Below are positions 9,751-18,824 of a DNA stretch of 64,000 nucleotides, piece after piece. Position 1 is the stretch's first letter. Every line of letters begins with the position of its first letter. The notes beneath the pieces are model-generated. The model worked only from the letters and a program-made list of their open reading frames with translations, was not told where the DNA came from and did not search any database. The stretch comes from CAYNJG01 sp964397295 (GTDB taxonomy: Bacteria; Planctomycetota; Planctomycetia; Pirellulales; Pirellulaceae), in the NCBI GenBank assembly GCA_964397295.1, contig CAYNJG010000010.1:3830-67829 (forward strand), written 5' to 3'. The position numbers were made by a program, and so were the translations under genes.

Positions 9751-10554
9751 CTACGGGACCGCAATAGGTTCCGCTTCAGCTTCAGCTTCCGATTCATCCA
9801 CCTGAATATGAAGGTCCAGGTCATCGTCCGCTGTCCCGCCCAAGTGCTTGTCAACGATCTCTTTGATCTTGTCTGAGATGTTCGTCGTTGACTCTTCGAA
9901 TGGAATTTCTTTTTCGTCCATCATCGCCTTCGCCTGAGCAAAGAAGTCTCGCAACTCTTGATCGGACAATACCTCCTTGAGCCGTGCTTTTTCCGTACCC
10001 GGGTTAGTCATCACGACGTTGGAAAGCTCCTGGATTTCATCACTCGAGAGTTCATCTTCCATGACAGCGCGCATGATACGTGTCATCGTCTGCTTGGCGT
10101 CTTCTCGTTCTTCTTCCGAGAGCCCTGAGTTTTCAAGGTACTTATGCTCGATTCCGAACAGCACAACGAAAGTCATCGCTGGCGATTGAGCAAAATCTTC
10201 CATCAGCGCGAACGATTCCTCCCAGCTAAGATCGCCAGCAACAAATGCATCCCCAACGCGATCAAATTGGGTCAATACTGCTTCTTGCTCTTCCAATGGC
10301 AACTCGGATTCCTCGAGCATGACCTTCACAACCTCGCGACTTGCGTTAACGGCTATGGACGGGCCTTGCTTGTACGCAATAAATCCAACGATCCCGCAAA
10401 GGACCGCCATGATGACGCCAACAACAAGACATCCGATCAAGCAACTGCCAAACCACCCCTTTTTCTTGGGTTGATCCAAATCACCTTGGCCCGCGACATA
10501 GGGATCTGCAGCGCCGAACCGTTCGCCGTCTTGCTGTGGTTGGTTTGTTGACAT
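9751..10554 (-). CDS. Membrane-anchored acidic protein of unknown function, sigma-factor cluster
   Basis: 267 residues. A cytoplasmic Pro/Gln-rich N-terminus with KKK precedes a single transmembrane helix (about 34-60). The long remainder is helical and acidic, with repeated ELSSDE/DLSWEE/PLEEQE-type segments, and ends in alternating Glu-Ala (about 255-263). I do not recognise a family. It is the last gene of the kinase/sigma/anti-sigma array, 83 bp after the anti-sigma-like gene, so it may be part of the signalling output or a sensor partner. The start ATG at 10554 is clear. Confidence 0.8.
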   Translation of the reverse strand: MSTNQPQQDGERFGAADPYVAGQGDLDQPKKKGWFGSCLIGCLVVGVIMAVLCGIVGFIAYKQGPSIAVNASREVVKVMLEESELPLEEQEAVLTQFDRVGDAFVAGDLSWEESFALMEDFAQSPAMTFVVLFGIEHKYLENSGLSEEEREDAKQTMTRIMRAVMEDELSSDEIQELSNVVMTNPGTEKARLKEVLSDQELRDFFAQAKAMMDEKEIPFEESTTNISDKIKEIVDKHLGGTADDDLDLHIQVDESEAEAEAEPIAVP

Positions 10555-10637
10555 CGTGTGACCTCGTGAGCTTTGGGTTATTTACCGGTCCGTGGTGACT
10601 AATAACTAATTCGTCGGTCCAATCGGTAGTCTTGGTT

Positions 10638-11051
10638 CTATTCGTCGGTCTTGCGCAAATAGTGGCTGCTTCGATCAAGGATTCGTTGATGTCGGCTGAT
10701 CGAATCGTCCGTGTCATCCTCGCGCGAAATGCGAATGTCATCGAAACTCGCAACACAAAGTCGGCAATGGATTTCTTCCAGATGAAAACGTACGTACTGA
10801 CTTTCTTCTTTGCCCAACTTCTTGTCTAGGTAAAGAGTCAGTTGTTCACGACTGGGACAAGTGAGTCGATGACGGCGCCAGATTTCGCCAAGCGTATGTA
10901 CGCCCGCATCGCGCCGACCGTGGATCGCGATCAGTCGCTCACCCAACTCGGGATTGTTCCGCAGAAGTTCTTCGACCTGCCCCATTTCATCGGGCGGCAA
11001 TGCTTCGTCGAGGTATGCTTCGAGATCGGCTTGGGAGAATTGTTGGCTCAA
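10638..11051 (-). CDS. Putative zinc-binding anti-sigma factor-like protein
   Basis: 137 residues, soluble, no transmembrane segment. The first part (LEAYLDEALPPDEM) resembles the helical start of anti-sigma proteins. His90/His95 and Cys96-x2-Cys99 (HCRLC) form a plausible zinc site like that of ZAS anti-sigma factors, although the exact H-x3-C-x2-C spacing is not met. It starts with TTG at 11051 (no in-frame ATG upstream before a stop), with GGAA about 8-11 nt before it, only 40 bp after the ECF sigma gene. Gene order sigma then anti-sigma supports the call; binding to the sigma factor is inferred. Confidence 0.7.
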   Translation of the reverse strand: MSQQFSQADLEAYLDEALPPDEMGQVEELLRNNPELGERLIAIHGRRDAGVHTLGEIWRRHRLTCPSREQLTLYLDKKLGKEESQYVRFHLEEIHCRLCVASFDDIRISREDDTDDSISRHQRILDRSSHYLRKTDE

Positions 11052-11091
11052 TTTATGTTTCCATCAACATCGTGTTAGTCACAATATCGTG

Positions 11092-11754
11092 CTAGTTGTG
11101 AAGTTCGGGAAAGACTTCGCGAGGAAGGCCTGCTTTTTTCACAGAGTTGCGAATCCTAGCCAAAAAGTCGAACTTGTAGTTGGCAACTTGCTGCTCGGTA
11201 ATATCCAACGTTGCGGCAACAACCTTATTCGAGCGACCGCGAACGAACAGCATCTCCATGCATTGGATTTTTAGCCAATCGCCACGTTTGCGCCAGTGTT
11301 CGATCTGCTCTTTCAACGCATCGATCAACGCTTTCTCTTCCATTTTTCGCCGCTCGCCACCACGAACAATACTGCTCGCGCCAGTGACATAGCCTTGAAT
11401 CTCCCATGTACCACTGCTGCCTGACGCCGCACTCGACAACGGAAGCGTTGGCCTGCGACCCGTCTTGCGTAGGTGGTCCGTGAGTTTGTGATGGCAGATC
11501 GTGAAAAGATAACTTTCCAGTCGTCGATTTCCGTCGTAGTTCGGCAAACTATTGAGGAAGCCGATGAACGTTTCTTGCACGACATCTTCGCTGGCCTGCC
11601 GACGACGTAGACGGCTTTCCGCAAATGCCAACAGTCGACCTTGATAGAGCGCAATCAGATCGCCCCATGCGTTCGCTTCGCCGTCGCGAATACGCTGAAC
11701 CAATTCTGCGTCTGGATTTTCGGGTTCGGGAGTTTCCAATTCGGATTCGGTCAT
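11092..11754 (-). CDS. ECF-type RNA polymerase sigma factor
   Basis: 220 residues. Sigma region 2 covers about 18-95: ALYQGRLLAFAESRL, then SEDVVQETFIGFL (core-binding and -10 recognition helix), then LESYLFTICHHKLTDHLRK. After a linker of about 45 residues, region 4 lies at 150-205 (IQCMEMLFVRGRSNKVVAATL, an HTH with ITEQQVANYKF). It belongs to the planctomycete-rich ECF sigma factors. It sits between a Ser/Thr kinase plus small membrane protein and an anti-sigma-like gene, so control by phosphorylation and/or anti-sigma sequestration is likely. ATG at 11754. Confidence 0.92.
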   Translation of the reverse strand: MTESELETPEPENPDAELVQRIRDGEANAWGDLIALYQGRLLAFAESRLRRRQASEDVVQETFIGFLNSLPNYDGNRRLESYLFTICHHKLTDHLRKTGRRPTLPLSSAASGSSGTWEIQGYVTGASSIVRGGERRKMEEKALIDALKEQIEHWRKRGDWLKIQCMEMLFVRGRSNKVVAATLDITEQQVANYKFDFLARIRNSVKKAGLPREVFPELHN

Positions 11755-11868
11755 TTCGTGGCGATGTTAGAGCTAAATCTCGTGGGTGGATACACGATAG
11801 CTTAGTCTTCTAGCAAGCCCGAACCAATACCGCAGTGATCTGACTACGATCTCGTGCAATCGGATGCG

Positions 11869-12507
11869 TCAAACCATCGGAACTTGGCTCACCGATAGAT
11901 AGTCGTCGCGATTCTTCGAACGTGCGTTGAGCAGTTTGAGCGTTCCGTAGAGCAAAACTAACCCCGCAGCAATGGCGACCGCGACAAATGCAGTTGTCGG
12001 AAGACGTTCTTTCAACAGCCGCCTTCGGGCTTGGCGACGCCCTTCGATAGCGACGTGCTTCTGAAATTTTTCGCCAAACACAACTTGCACGCGTAGTTCG
12101 TCTCCATTCCGAAACGGACGAAGGATCAGCAAGCTCGGATCGAGGTGCTTGGGCTCGAGCAATTCAACACCCGGTATATTGAACCGCTGCTTGTGCCAGG
12201 CAAGATACTTGCTGATCTTATCACGGAGGTGCTTGCTCTCAGTCTCCGACATTTTGACTTGGATCGGATACGATTTCACGATCGATTTTGGTTCCTCAGC
12301 GGCTGTCAATGATTGCTCATTGACTGCTGGGTCTCGAATGAGTTCGTTCTTCATATCCTCCAGCAGTTTCTGCGACTTGATGTCGTTAAAACTATCTTCG
12401 CCGAGCAATCTGTTGACGAGCGAATCCGTTGTCTCCGTTTGCTCTTGCGAGTAGCTCGTCGCAGAGAAAAACAGAGCTAGAAAGGCTACCAGGAGTTTCG
12501 TTTTCAT
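11869..12507 (-). CDS. Small exported protein with C-terminal membrane anchor, coupled to kinase
   Basis: 212 residues. A clear signal peptide (1-21, ending SYSQ) is followed by a charged helical region (LGEDSFNDIKSQKLLEDM), a folded middle, and a single C-terminal transmembrane helix (about 170-190) with a short basic cytoplasmic tail. The ATG at 12507 overlaps the kinase stop codon as ATGA, so translation is coupled. A longer frame exists upstream to 12744 but runs through kinase coding sequence and would bury the signal peptide. Likely a periplasmic partner of the kinase; family not recognised. Confidence 0.8.
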   Translation of the reverse strand: MKTKLLVAFLALFFSATSYSQEQTETTDSLVNRLLGEDSFNDIKSQKLLEDMKNELIRDPAVNEQSLTAAEEPKSIVKSYPIQVKMSETESKHLRDKISKYLAWHKQRFNIPGVELLEPKHLDPSLLILRPFRNGDELRVQVVFGEKFQKHVAIEGRRQARRRLLKERLPTTAFVAVAIAAGLVLLYGTLKLLNARSKNRDDYLSVSQVPMV

Positions 12508-14627
12508 CGTTGCCCTTCTTCGATCGCTGGAAGCAATGGTGCACCAACTTCGACCAACTTTCGCTGTTGATCTCGACTCAGCCACGGTGCCGAAATCTGA
12601 ATCGCCATCGCCATCGTTGCGGCAACAAGGAAACCTCGCGGATACGGCATCACCAAGTGGATCAGAATCGCCGCCATTACGCATCCGATGGTCGTCAAAA
12701 TACTCAGCCTTGAATCGCGTAGGGGATCGGTCATTTTCCACCAACGAAGCAAGAACATCATTCCGCCAAAGTAAACGATCGCCGCAGGCGCAACTCCTGG
12801 TGGTGTGAACATCCTTGGAGCTCCACTTGCTTGCTCATAGAGCGTTGCCGGATTGCCAAGCACCAATCGAGGCGGAATCAAATAGTTTGGTTCAAGTACT
12901 AACCACCTCGAAAGTTCCGTAGCAATAACGCCGAGCAGCATGCCCGACGTGAGCATCACGAATCGCCTTAAGGTCGGATCACCCTTGCGCGATTCGAAGA
13001 CCTTTCCCAAAATCAAAACGATCCACGTACCGCTCAAACTCGTAAGGAACATCCACGCGAACATTGGTCCCCAACTGTAGATCACAACATCAAAGCCTCG
13101 GCTGCCGACCACCAGCATCAAGATGCTTAGCACACCAACGACGACCGTCGAAATCAACATCGACCCAACCAAATCTTGTAAGCGCAGTAGCCAAGAGCGA
13201 CTAGCAAACGTTTCTGGCGATAGTACGGCGCCGCCGTACACGAATTGATTTTGCAGAGCTAGTTGATTGTCGGCTGTCGGCGCAACGGTTGAATCAGTAA
13301 CGCCTCGACTCTTGGAGACGCCATTCCCGCCGCCTGGACCAAGCATCATCCAAATCAGAAGATAACCGGCATAAGTCGCGCCCATGTAGATCGCTGCGGG
13401 AAGTAAGTATTTTGCCCCGAAGACAAATACAAGTACGCCAAACAACACGAAAAGCGTTTTCGGAATCGTGTTAAAGTTGGCTTTGTGCCAACTCTCGCGC
13501 AAGTCCTGGAGGAAAAAGTAGATGTTTCGTGAGATCGGCTCGTTGGCAAGAACGAACGCGTCTTCCCCATCGTCCACTGCAATGGCGTCGACGATTGGTC
13601 TCGGCACAGGAACGCCAATGCGCTGGCTATCAACTGTCGTGCCGTCATCAGAATCACTGTAACGTGTCGATCCCGCGGACGAAGGCATCGCCTCGTAATA
13701 CGAAATCTCCATTTGCATATCGGCCGCCATCGCTTCGGTTGTGGAATAGCGTCGATCGGGATCTTTCGCGAGCGCACGTTGTATTGCGGTTCGATAGGGC
13801 TCGCGAATGCTCGTGACATCCGGCTCGGACGTCAGATGTTTCATGATGATTTCTTGACTGCTTTCGCCATCAAAGGGTACACGCCCCGTCACCATTTCGT
13901 GCAACACAATTCCCAGTGCGTAGATATCGATGCGGCGGCCATACTTCCCGCGACCGATCTCCGGTGCCATATAGTGAAACGTTCCGACACTTTCGGTTTG
14001 TCCGCTGCCATGGCTGCTGTGAATGAGCTTCGACAAACCGTAATCACCGATTTTGACGATGCCACTGTCCAAGAAAATGTTGCCGGGTTTAAGATCGCGA
14101 TGCACAACGCCATTGTCATGCAAGTGCATCACGCCTGAGACGATCCCGCGAAACCAGTGCTGAATCAAAACGTCTGGCATTCCATTGGGATGCTTGCGAA
14201 TCACGTCATTCAGACAATCGCCACCAATGAACTCCATCACGACCCACGGCGTTTCCGTTTCGTCGTGGCGGATGTCGTACAACTCGACAAGATTCGGATG
14301 CTTGAGATTCAAGCAATGCTTGACACCCCGCAACTCGATATCGAGATTACGTTGAATGCGTTTCAGTGCAACGTCTTTGCCAGCTTTCGTGGTTGCATGA
14401 TAGACCTCTCCGAACCCACCGATTCCGACGCCTCTTTCGATCACGAAATCGGCTAACGGCGTTTCGCCAGGACCGTGCGTGAATTTTTTGGATCGTTGTT
14501 GCAAGGTCACGATGACGTGCTGCTTCGCGAGCTGAGTGACTCGTTTTACGGCGCGTTCTGCTGGATAGATAAGATTGGTGGTCATTGCCAATGGTTCGCG
14601 ATCGCGCGGGCGGGGTGAACCCGGCAT
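12504..14627 (-). CDS. Membrane-bound serine/threonine protein kinase with polytopic C-terminus
   Basis: 707 residues. A Hanks-type kinase domain spans about 62-330: Gly-rich loop GIGGFGEV (68-75), Lys89 in VALKR, catalytic HRDLKPGN (176-183), the metal-binding loop reading DYG (195-197) instead of DFG, and APE at 221-223. The C-terminal half (about 385-690) has several hydrophobic helices. The ATG at 14627 gives a Pro/Arg-rich start; the second ATG at 14585 (MTTNLIYPAERA) is equally plausible. All catalytic residues are present, so it should be active. It heads a cluster with an ECF sigma factor, its likely effector. Confidence 0.92.
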   Translation of the reverse strand: MPGSPRPRDREPLAMTTNLIYPAERAVKRVTQLAKQHVIVTLQQRSKKFTHGPGETPLADFVIERGVGIGGFGEVYHATTKAGKDVALKRIQRNLDIELRGVKHCLNLKHPNLVELYDIRHDETETPWVVMEFIGGDCLNDVIRKHPNGMPDVLIQHWFRGIVSGVMHLHDNGVVHRDLKPGNIFLDSGIVKIGDYGLSKLIHSSHGSGQTESVGTFHYMAPEIGRGKYGRRIDIYALGIVLHEMVTGRVPFDGESSQEIIMKHLTSEPDVTSIREPYRTAIQRALAKDPDRRYSTTEAMAADMQMEISYYEAMPSSAGSTRYSDSDDGTTVDSQRIGVPVPRPIVDAIAVDDGEDAFVLANEPISRNIYFFLQDLRESWHKANFNTIPKTLFVLFGVLVFVFGAKYLLPAAIYMGATYAGYLLIWMMLGPGGGNGVSKSRGVTDSTVAPTADNQLALQNQFVYGGAVLSPETFASRSWLLRLQDLVGSMLISTVVVGVLSILMLVVGSRGFDVVIYSWGPMFAWMFLTSLSGTWIVLILGKVFESRKGDPTLRRFVMLTSGMLLGVIATELSRWLVLEPNYLIPPRLVLGNPATLYEQASGAPRMFTPPGVAPAAIVYFGGMMFLLRWWKMTDPLRDSRLSILTTIGCVMAAILIHLVMPYPRGFLVAATMAMAIQISAPWLSRDQQRKLVEVGAPLLPAIEEGQR

Positions 14628-15013
14628 TGGCTGGTTCGAACAAATTGGTGTAGGAGTGCGTTCACCAAATTGGACTACTTCAGTTTACCCGGTCGCACCC
14701 GATGCGTTTCGACTTCCCCGTTATTAGGCCGCATGCGTCCCGGGAAATCTGGGTAGGAGGAAGCGTCTGTCACGACGTTACCGAAGATTCCGGGAATTAG
14801 GACTCGTTATTCCGTTCAATTCGATCGGAACTTATCCGAGAAGATTCGCCAGCCTTGTCCGATTATTGGACACTTTGTTGGATTTTGCTCGGGAGAGCCT
14901 CCCACTCGGCCTCCCGGAATTCCCGAGCGGGCTGTTGTTTCAAACGAGATCACCTACGGTGTCAGGTCAAACGAACGGCAATAAGTAGGCTGCGCGAATT
15001 AGGCACTGCCTCG
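14628..15013. other. 386-bp intergenic region upstream of the kinase cluster
   Basis: No supported gene. It contains short imperfect palindromes with related cores (CCGGGAATT near 14788 and CCCGGAATTCCCGAG near 14913) that could be operators or remnants of a hairpin after the Hint-protein gene. No clear promoter or poly-T terminator was found. Confidence 0.3.
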
Positions 15014-17026
15014 CTAAGGCCCGACCCCGATCAGCCCAGGAGAAATGGCACGTGTCTGCGGTTGCTCTGTATTGTCATGGACGAGGATGTCTTGGTCGGT
15101 CACGAAATACGTTGCGAAGTCTTCTACTACCAGGTTGTAGGCCACCGCTTGGTCAATCTCTCCGACACCAGTAACCGCCAAACTTCCACCGATCGAGTGG
15201 AGTCGATCGTTCGTTTCTAGATTCTTCGCCATCTTCCAACCGTGCTCTTCGACCCAAAACAGATGTCCCGTTGTTGAGTCAACCGAACGGTCGGCGAAGT
15301 TAATACGGACCATATCGCTCGGTGGTCTTTCCGTTGTCGCCAATACAAGTTTGTAGGCTAGTTCCCCAGATTCCGTATCGCGAGAGAGTACGCGGTCACC
15401 GGGCAAGATGGTTTCGATTTGTGTCCTACCACGTTGCGTGCGGACCAATGTGCCGGCGGGAAAGCATTCAAAGCTTCGCGCAAAAAACATTGGCTCGTTA
15501 AGTCTTCGCTGTTGCATCGCCTCTTCAAACCTTTGTTGTTGCACTTCTCGAACGATCGAATCGGCTTGCTCACGAACGATCGCTTGACGCACTCGAGCGT
15601 TTTCAGCATCGTTTCGACGATCGACTGCCGGATCATAGAAGTTCGCGTAACGTGTGTTCGTCGGTTTTTCTTCTTGGTAGCGTTCACTCTGCTCGTTCCA
15701 CCATTCCCACCACGCCGTGGGAGAGTCGGTATCCACATTCGCATCGGTAACTTTTTTCAATGCGAGATACGTCCGCTTGTTTCGTTCTTCGGTTTGAACG
15801 TTCTGCAAACCAACACTGCGAGAAATCCCAATCGACCTCTGGACTTCTTGCCGCACAATGTCACGACGGGAAGCCTCAAGTCGCATACGAAGTTCCGATA
15901 CCAACCGAATTCGTTCAATGGGATCAATATCACGAGTGTTCATAATTCGCGAGGCCAACTGTTCATCGGAATTCGTAGTGGCAACTGTCTGGCCATTTTG
16001 ATTTGTCCGAGCGACGGTCTCTCGAGTTGGACTTCGCGCGGAAACGTCGGCAATCATCGTATTCGCGTCACGACCCTCACGAAAAACGAATCGTCCGGTA
16101 CGAATGACTCCATCCGCACCAACGCCGGTACCAAATCGCACTTCCATTGGATTCTCAAGCGTCGCCAACAACAACGGCACAACAACAGTGTGATCGCGTT
16201 TTGCAAGTTCCCCGACTGCTCGGTTCCTTGCCGATTGCCAACGACAAAGAGTCGCGTGCCGCACTAAGGATTCAGTTGCTTCCAAATCGGAAACGACGGC
16301 CAAAGCTTCTACGGCAACTCGTGCACCAACTTCGTTTCGATTCGAGAGCACCATTTCCAGTGTATTGACTGCCGTCACATCTACCGTCGCGCGGAGCTTC
16401 TTGATTGTCTGCTTTGCTTTGGACGAACCACCTTTCTCGATCACCTGCATGTGCTTGCGAATTACAGGAAGCCACGATTCATGGTCCTCTCGCGCTTGGC
16501 CAACCTTCTCCCGGAGCTCTTCGACTTCCTTTGGAGTCATCCAAGTTCCGCCTACGTTTTGCAGGCCAAGACGCCGAATTGCTTCAGATCTCTGCTGGTC
16601 TGTCGATTCCGCTGAAACCAAAATACTGTTGAGATGCATGCGTTCGGCGTCGAACAGCTTGTTATCGCGGCACCAATTCGCAAGCTCCCATTCCGTATAC
16701 TCTCCATCGCGAAGTGATTCTCGATGTCGTCGATACGCTGTCAGCAGCCCATGATCTTGCATCTTCGTTTCGTAGTCGTCGCTCGAGATCCACTCTCGGT
16801 CGACCTTCACGTTACCGGCGGCCCAATTGGCAAGACGGTTTTCTGGATTCACGTCCAAAGCATTTTCGAGCATCTCGTCTCTGCGATCGACGTCACCGTG
16901 CATCGCTGCGACGACTGCCATGCGAGCGAACTGGTCACCCTCTTCTTCGCTCGCAAGAGTTGGTGTTCGCATTGCTGCAAGGCTCACCACTGCCATGCAA
17001 AGAACTTGTGTTCGGAATTGCCACAT
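15014..17026 (-). CDS. Exported HEAT/TPR-like protein ending in a Hint (PT-HINT/intein-like) domain
   Basis: 670 residues. Signal peptide (1-25), then long helical repeats (TPR/HEAT-like, e.g. NALDVNPENRLANWAAGN) to about 500. A Hint domain spans 521-652: Cys521 in CFPAGTLV, the box ILPGDRVLSRD, the B-block TTGHLFWV with His588, then DHNLV-like VYNLVVE-type strand (AYNLVVEDF) and the terminal ILVHDN (His650-Asp651-Asn652). These are the elements of the autoprocessing Hint fold. Only 18 residues follow it, so there is no toxin, lipid-attachment or extein domain downstream. It may self-cleave to release the N-terminal part. It has its own ATG at 17026 and follows a terminator. Confidence 0.88.
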   Translation of the reverse strand: MWQFRTQVLCMAVVSLAAMRTPTLASEEEGDQFARMAVVAAMHGDVDRRDEMLENALDVNPENRLANWAAGNVKVDREWISSDDYETKMQDHGLLTAYRRHRESLRDGEYTEWELANWCRDNKLFDAERMHLNSILVSAESTDQQRSEAIRRLGLQNVGGTWMTPKEVEELREKVGQAREDHESWLPVIRKHMQVIEKGGSSKAKQTIKKLRATVDVTAVNTLEMVLSNRNEVGARVAVEALAVVSDLEATESLVRHATLCRWQSARNRAVGELAKRDHTVVVPLLLATLENPMEVRFGTGVGADGVIRTGRFVFREGRDANTMIADVSARSPTRETVARTNQNGQTVATTNSDEQLASRIMNTRDIDPIERIRLVSELRMRLEASRRDIVRQEVQRSIGISRSVGLQNVQTEERNKRTYLALKKVTDANVDTDSPTAWWEWWNEQSERYQEEKPTNTRYANFYDPAVDRRNDAENARVRQAIVREQADSIVREVQQQRFEEAMQQRRLNEPMFFARSFECFPAGTLVRTQRGRTQIETILPGDRVLSRDTESGELAYKLVLATTERPPSDMVRINFADRSVDSTTGHLFWVEEHGWKMAKNLETNDRLHSIGGSLAVTGVGEIDQAVAYNLVVEDFATYFVTDQDILVHDNTEQPQTRAISPGLIGVGP

Positions 17027-17095
17027 CTTTTGGTCTCACGAAACGTAAAAGTGCCGAGAAAAGTCTCTACATACGTAACGCACCGGTGTGACAAT

Positions 17096-17125
17096 AAAAA
17101 AAGCCGCTCGCGAAATGCGCGCGGC
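17096..17125 (-). terminator. Intrinsic terminator after the DUF1559 gene
   Basis: On the minus strand a stem of GCCGC/GCGGC extended by three inner pairs after one mismatch, with a 5-nt loop, is immediately followed by seven T residues. It starts about 30 bp beyond the DUF1559 stop at 17156, a textbook rho-independent terminator. Confidence 0.8.
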
Positions 17126-17155
17126 CTTCGATTTTTAGCAACAAGTTAATGAAAC

Positions 17156-18136
17156 TTATTTGTAGTCAGTATCAGAAAGAATCACGGTGTGGTCGATTCC
17201 GCCACCGAGGTTCTTGTTGCAACTCTTGCCGTCTGGCGAAAGCAATCGTGCATATACGTCATACTGAATATCTTCTTTCAAGAATTCAACATGGCCGTCA
17301 GCAAACGCCACATTCACTCCACCACGATGTTCACTCGATGGTCGTGCATTGACCAACGTTGGGTTTGCTGTCGGCGACCATGGATTGCCTCGATCATCAA
17401 ACTTACTGTTCACCTTGAAAGCTTCGCCAGGATCGCGGTCGTTGTGATAAACGATGACATTTGCCGGAACGCCATTTTTGACTGCCGGAATCTCGGTAGC
17501 TGAAGCACTCTGATTGAAAAACGAGATGAAATCGTCTTCCGGTGTGCTTCTGGTCGATGGACCCCAATTCTTGGCTTGAATGTTTTCACTAAGCAGAATC
17601 GTCGTTGACGCACCGTCGCCGGACGAAATCTTGTCGAGTGAGGTCTTTTGGTGGATGACCTTCTTGCCGTTGGACGCGCGAACAGGCCAAGCCGTATGGG
17701 CCACACCGCAACCGGCTGCGTCGCGTTCTGCAAAACCTGCGTTGACCACGTAGGACGTTAAAGGTCCCTTTGTTAGTGGCGGATCGCTTGGGCAAACAAG
17801 GAAGTCCAAAAATGGCGCTTCGAAATTAGAGTTCCCATATTGATCGAAGACGTCCTGTCGTTCCATTTCGGGCATGATCGAAACTAGCCAGGAATGAGGC
17901 ACTGCTTCATTCCCACGTTCTATTCCGTCCACGTAGCCAGGGAACGACTGCTGGCGTGATTCGAAACCCGCCATCGCCAGACCCAACTGCTTTACTCGGT
18001 TCTTACATTGAGCAGCTCGCGCACTTTCCGTCGCGGCACCGACTGCAGGTAGCAAGATCGCCATTAACATGCCAATGATCGAAATCACGACCAACAATTC
18101 AACAAGCGTAAACGCGGTTCGCTTGGAGCGCACCAT
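17156..18136 (-). CDS. DUF1559 protein with type IV pilin-like N-terminal methylation motif
   Basis: 326 residues from the ATG at 18136, chosen because GGAGG lies 5 nt upstream and it places the prepilin motif at the N-terminus (TAFTLVELLVVISIIGMLMAILLPA). That motif has the processing/methylation site and Glu+5 of type IV pseudopilins. The rest is the DUF1559 (SBP_bac_10) domain, with CPSDPP in the middle and the H-x9-DG-type end motif (NVAFADGHVEFL). Such proteins form large families in planctomycetes; their job is unknown, possibly pseudopilin-type secretion or surface fibres. In-frame upstream starts (ATG 18148, GTG 18193) are less likely. Confidence 0.92.
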   Translation of the reverse strand: MVRSKRTAFTLVELLVVISIIGMLMAILLPAVGAATESARAAQCKNRVKQLGLAMAGFESRQQSFPGYVDGIERGNEAVPHSWLVSIMPEMERQDVFDQYGNSNFEAPFLDFLVCPSDPPLTKGPLTSYVVNAGFAERDAAGCGVAHTAWPVRASNGKKVIHQKTSLDKISSGDGASTTILLSENIQAKNWGPSTRSTPEDDFISFFNQSASATEIPAVKNGVPANVIVYHNDRDPGEAFKVNSKFDDRGNPWSPTANPTLVNARPSSEHRGGVNVAFADGHVEFLKEDIQYDVYARLLSPDGKSCNKNLGGGIDHTVILSDTDYK

Positions 18137-18358
18137 AGTTGCCTCCATCCCAGAGATGAGTTCAAGAGTATGAATATTTAGAAGCCCTGCCACGTTCCTT
18201 TATTCTGTCGGAAACGGCAAGGAAAGTCCAGCTACGGTTCTGCTACCATTCATCGACGGCGACAGTAGCTTCGGGGGACTTCGTTTCAAAATATGAAGTT
18301 TGGCCGGATATTATCGGGGAACCGGACACTACACGGGCACCTGAAGAATCCAATGGGC

Positions 18359-18700
18359 CTAGAACTGGAGATCCTGAATTGGTGCTTCTTCCCCGTGAAA
18401 ACGAGCGACAGGACGCAGTGCGAACGTGCCGTTGTCACCAAAAAGCGCCCACGCACCCGAAATAGTCCCTTCGCCATCGTGCTCCCCCAAATAGACGACA
18501 GAATGACGACGCTCATACTTCTTCGTAATTTGAACTTTGTTGCCGGGCAGGACAGTTCCCGAAAGCGTGAATCGGCCAACACAATCCCAACCTTCGCCCT
18601 CGAGTTGTTCATTTCTGAATCTAAGCGTTAGATCGTGCATATCTTGTCGACCCATGCCATTTTGGTCCCAATGCCCAGTCCATTGACCTGACGGAAACAT
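18359..18700 (-). CDS. Small conserved-looking protein of unknown function
   Basis: 113 residues, soluble, no signal peptide. It reads as an all-beta domain: SGQWTGHWDQ, LTLRFRN, GRFTLSGTV, KVQITKKYE, VVYLGEHD, GTISGAWAL, a pattern of alternating strands typical of small beta-barrels that compare modified and control states. AGGAG lies 5 nt before the ATG at 18700, strong for this genome. It is divergent from the SpoU methyltransferase gene (124 bp between starts). Family not recognised. Confidence 0.75.
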   Translation of the reverse strand: MFPSGQWTGHWDQNGMGRQDMHDLTLRFRNEQLEGEGWDCVGRFTLSGTVLPGNKVQITKKYERRHSVVYLGEHDGEGTISGAWALFGDNGTFALRPVARFHGEEAPIQDLQF

Positions 18701-18824
18701 TTAAACTCCTCTTCTGGTGAGTGACTTCGTTAGATGCTAATTGACTCGGTCGCCAAGCCAATGCGGCGACCCAAACCAACTATACGCGGCTGCAAAATGG
18801 CAGACCAACTTTGATAAGAAAATC

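Noticed and set aside
12508..12744. N-terminal extension of the small membrane protein
   Set aside because: Runs inside kinase coding sequence and precedes a perfect signal peptide at ATG 12507.
15071..15466. Hint region as an intein
   Set aside because: No C-terminal extein, homing endonuclease or conserved host protein is interrupted; it fits a terminal Hint domain.
15419..16267. 282-residue plus-strand ORF
   Set aside because: Antisense to the Hint-protein gene; composition is what reverse translation of a gene gives, with no recognisable motif.
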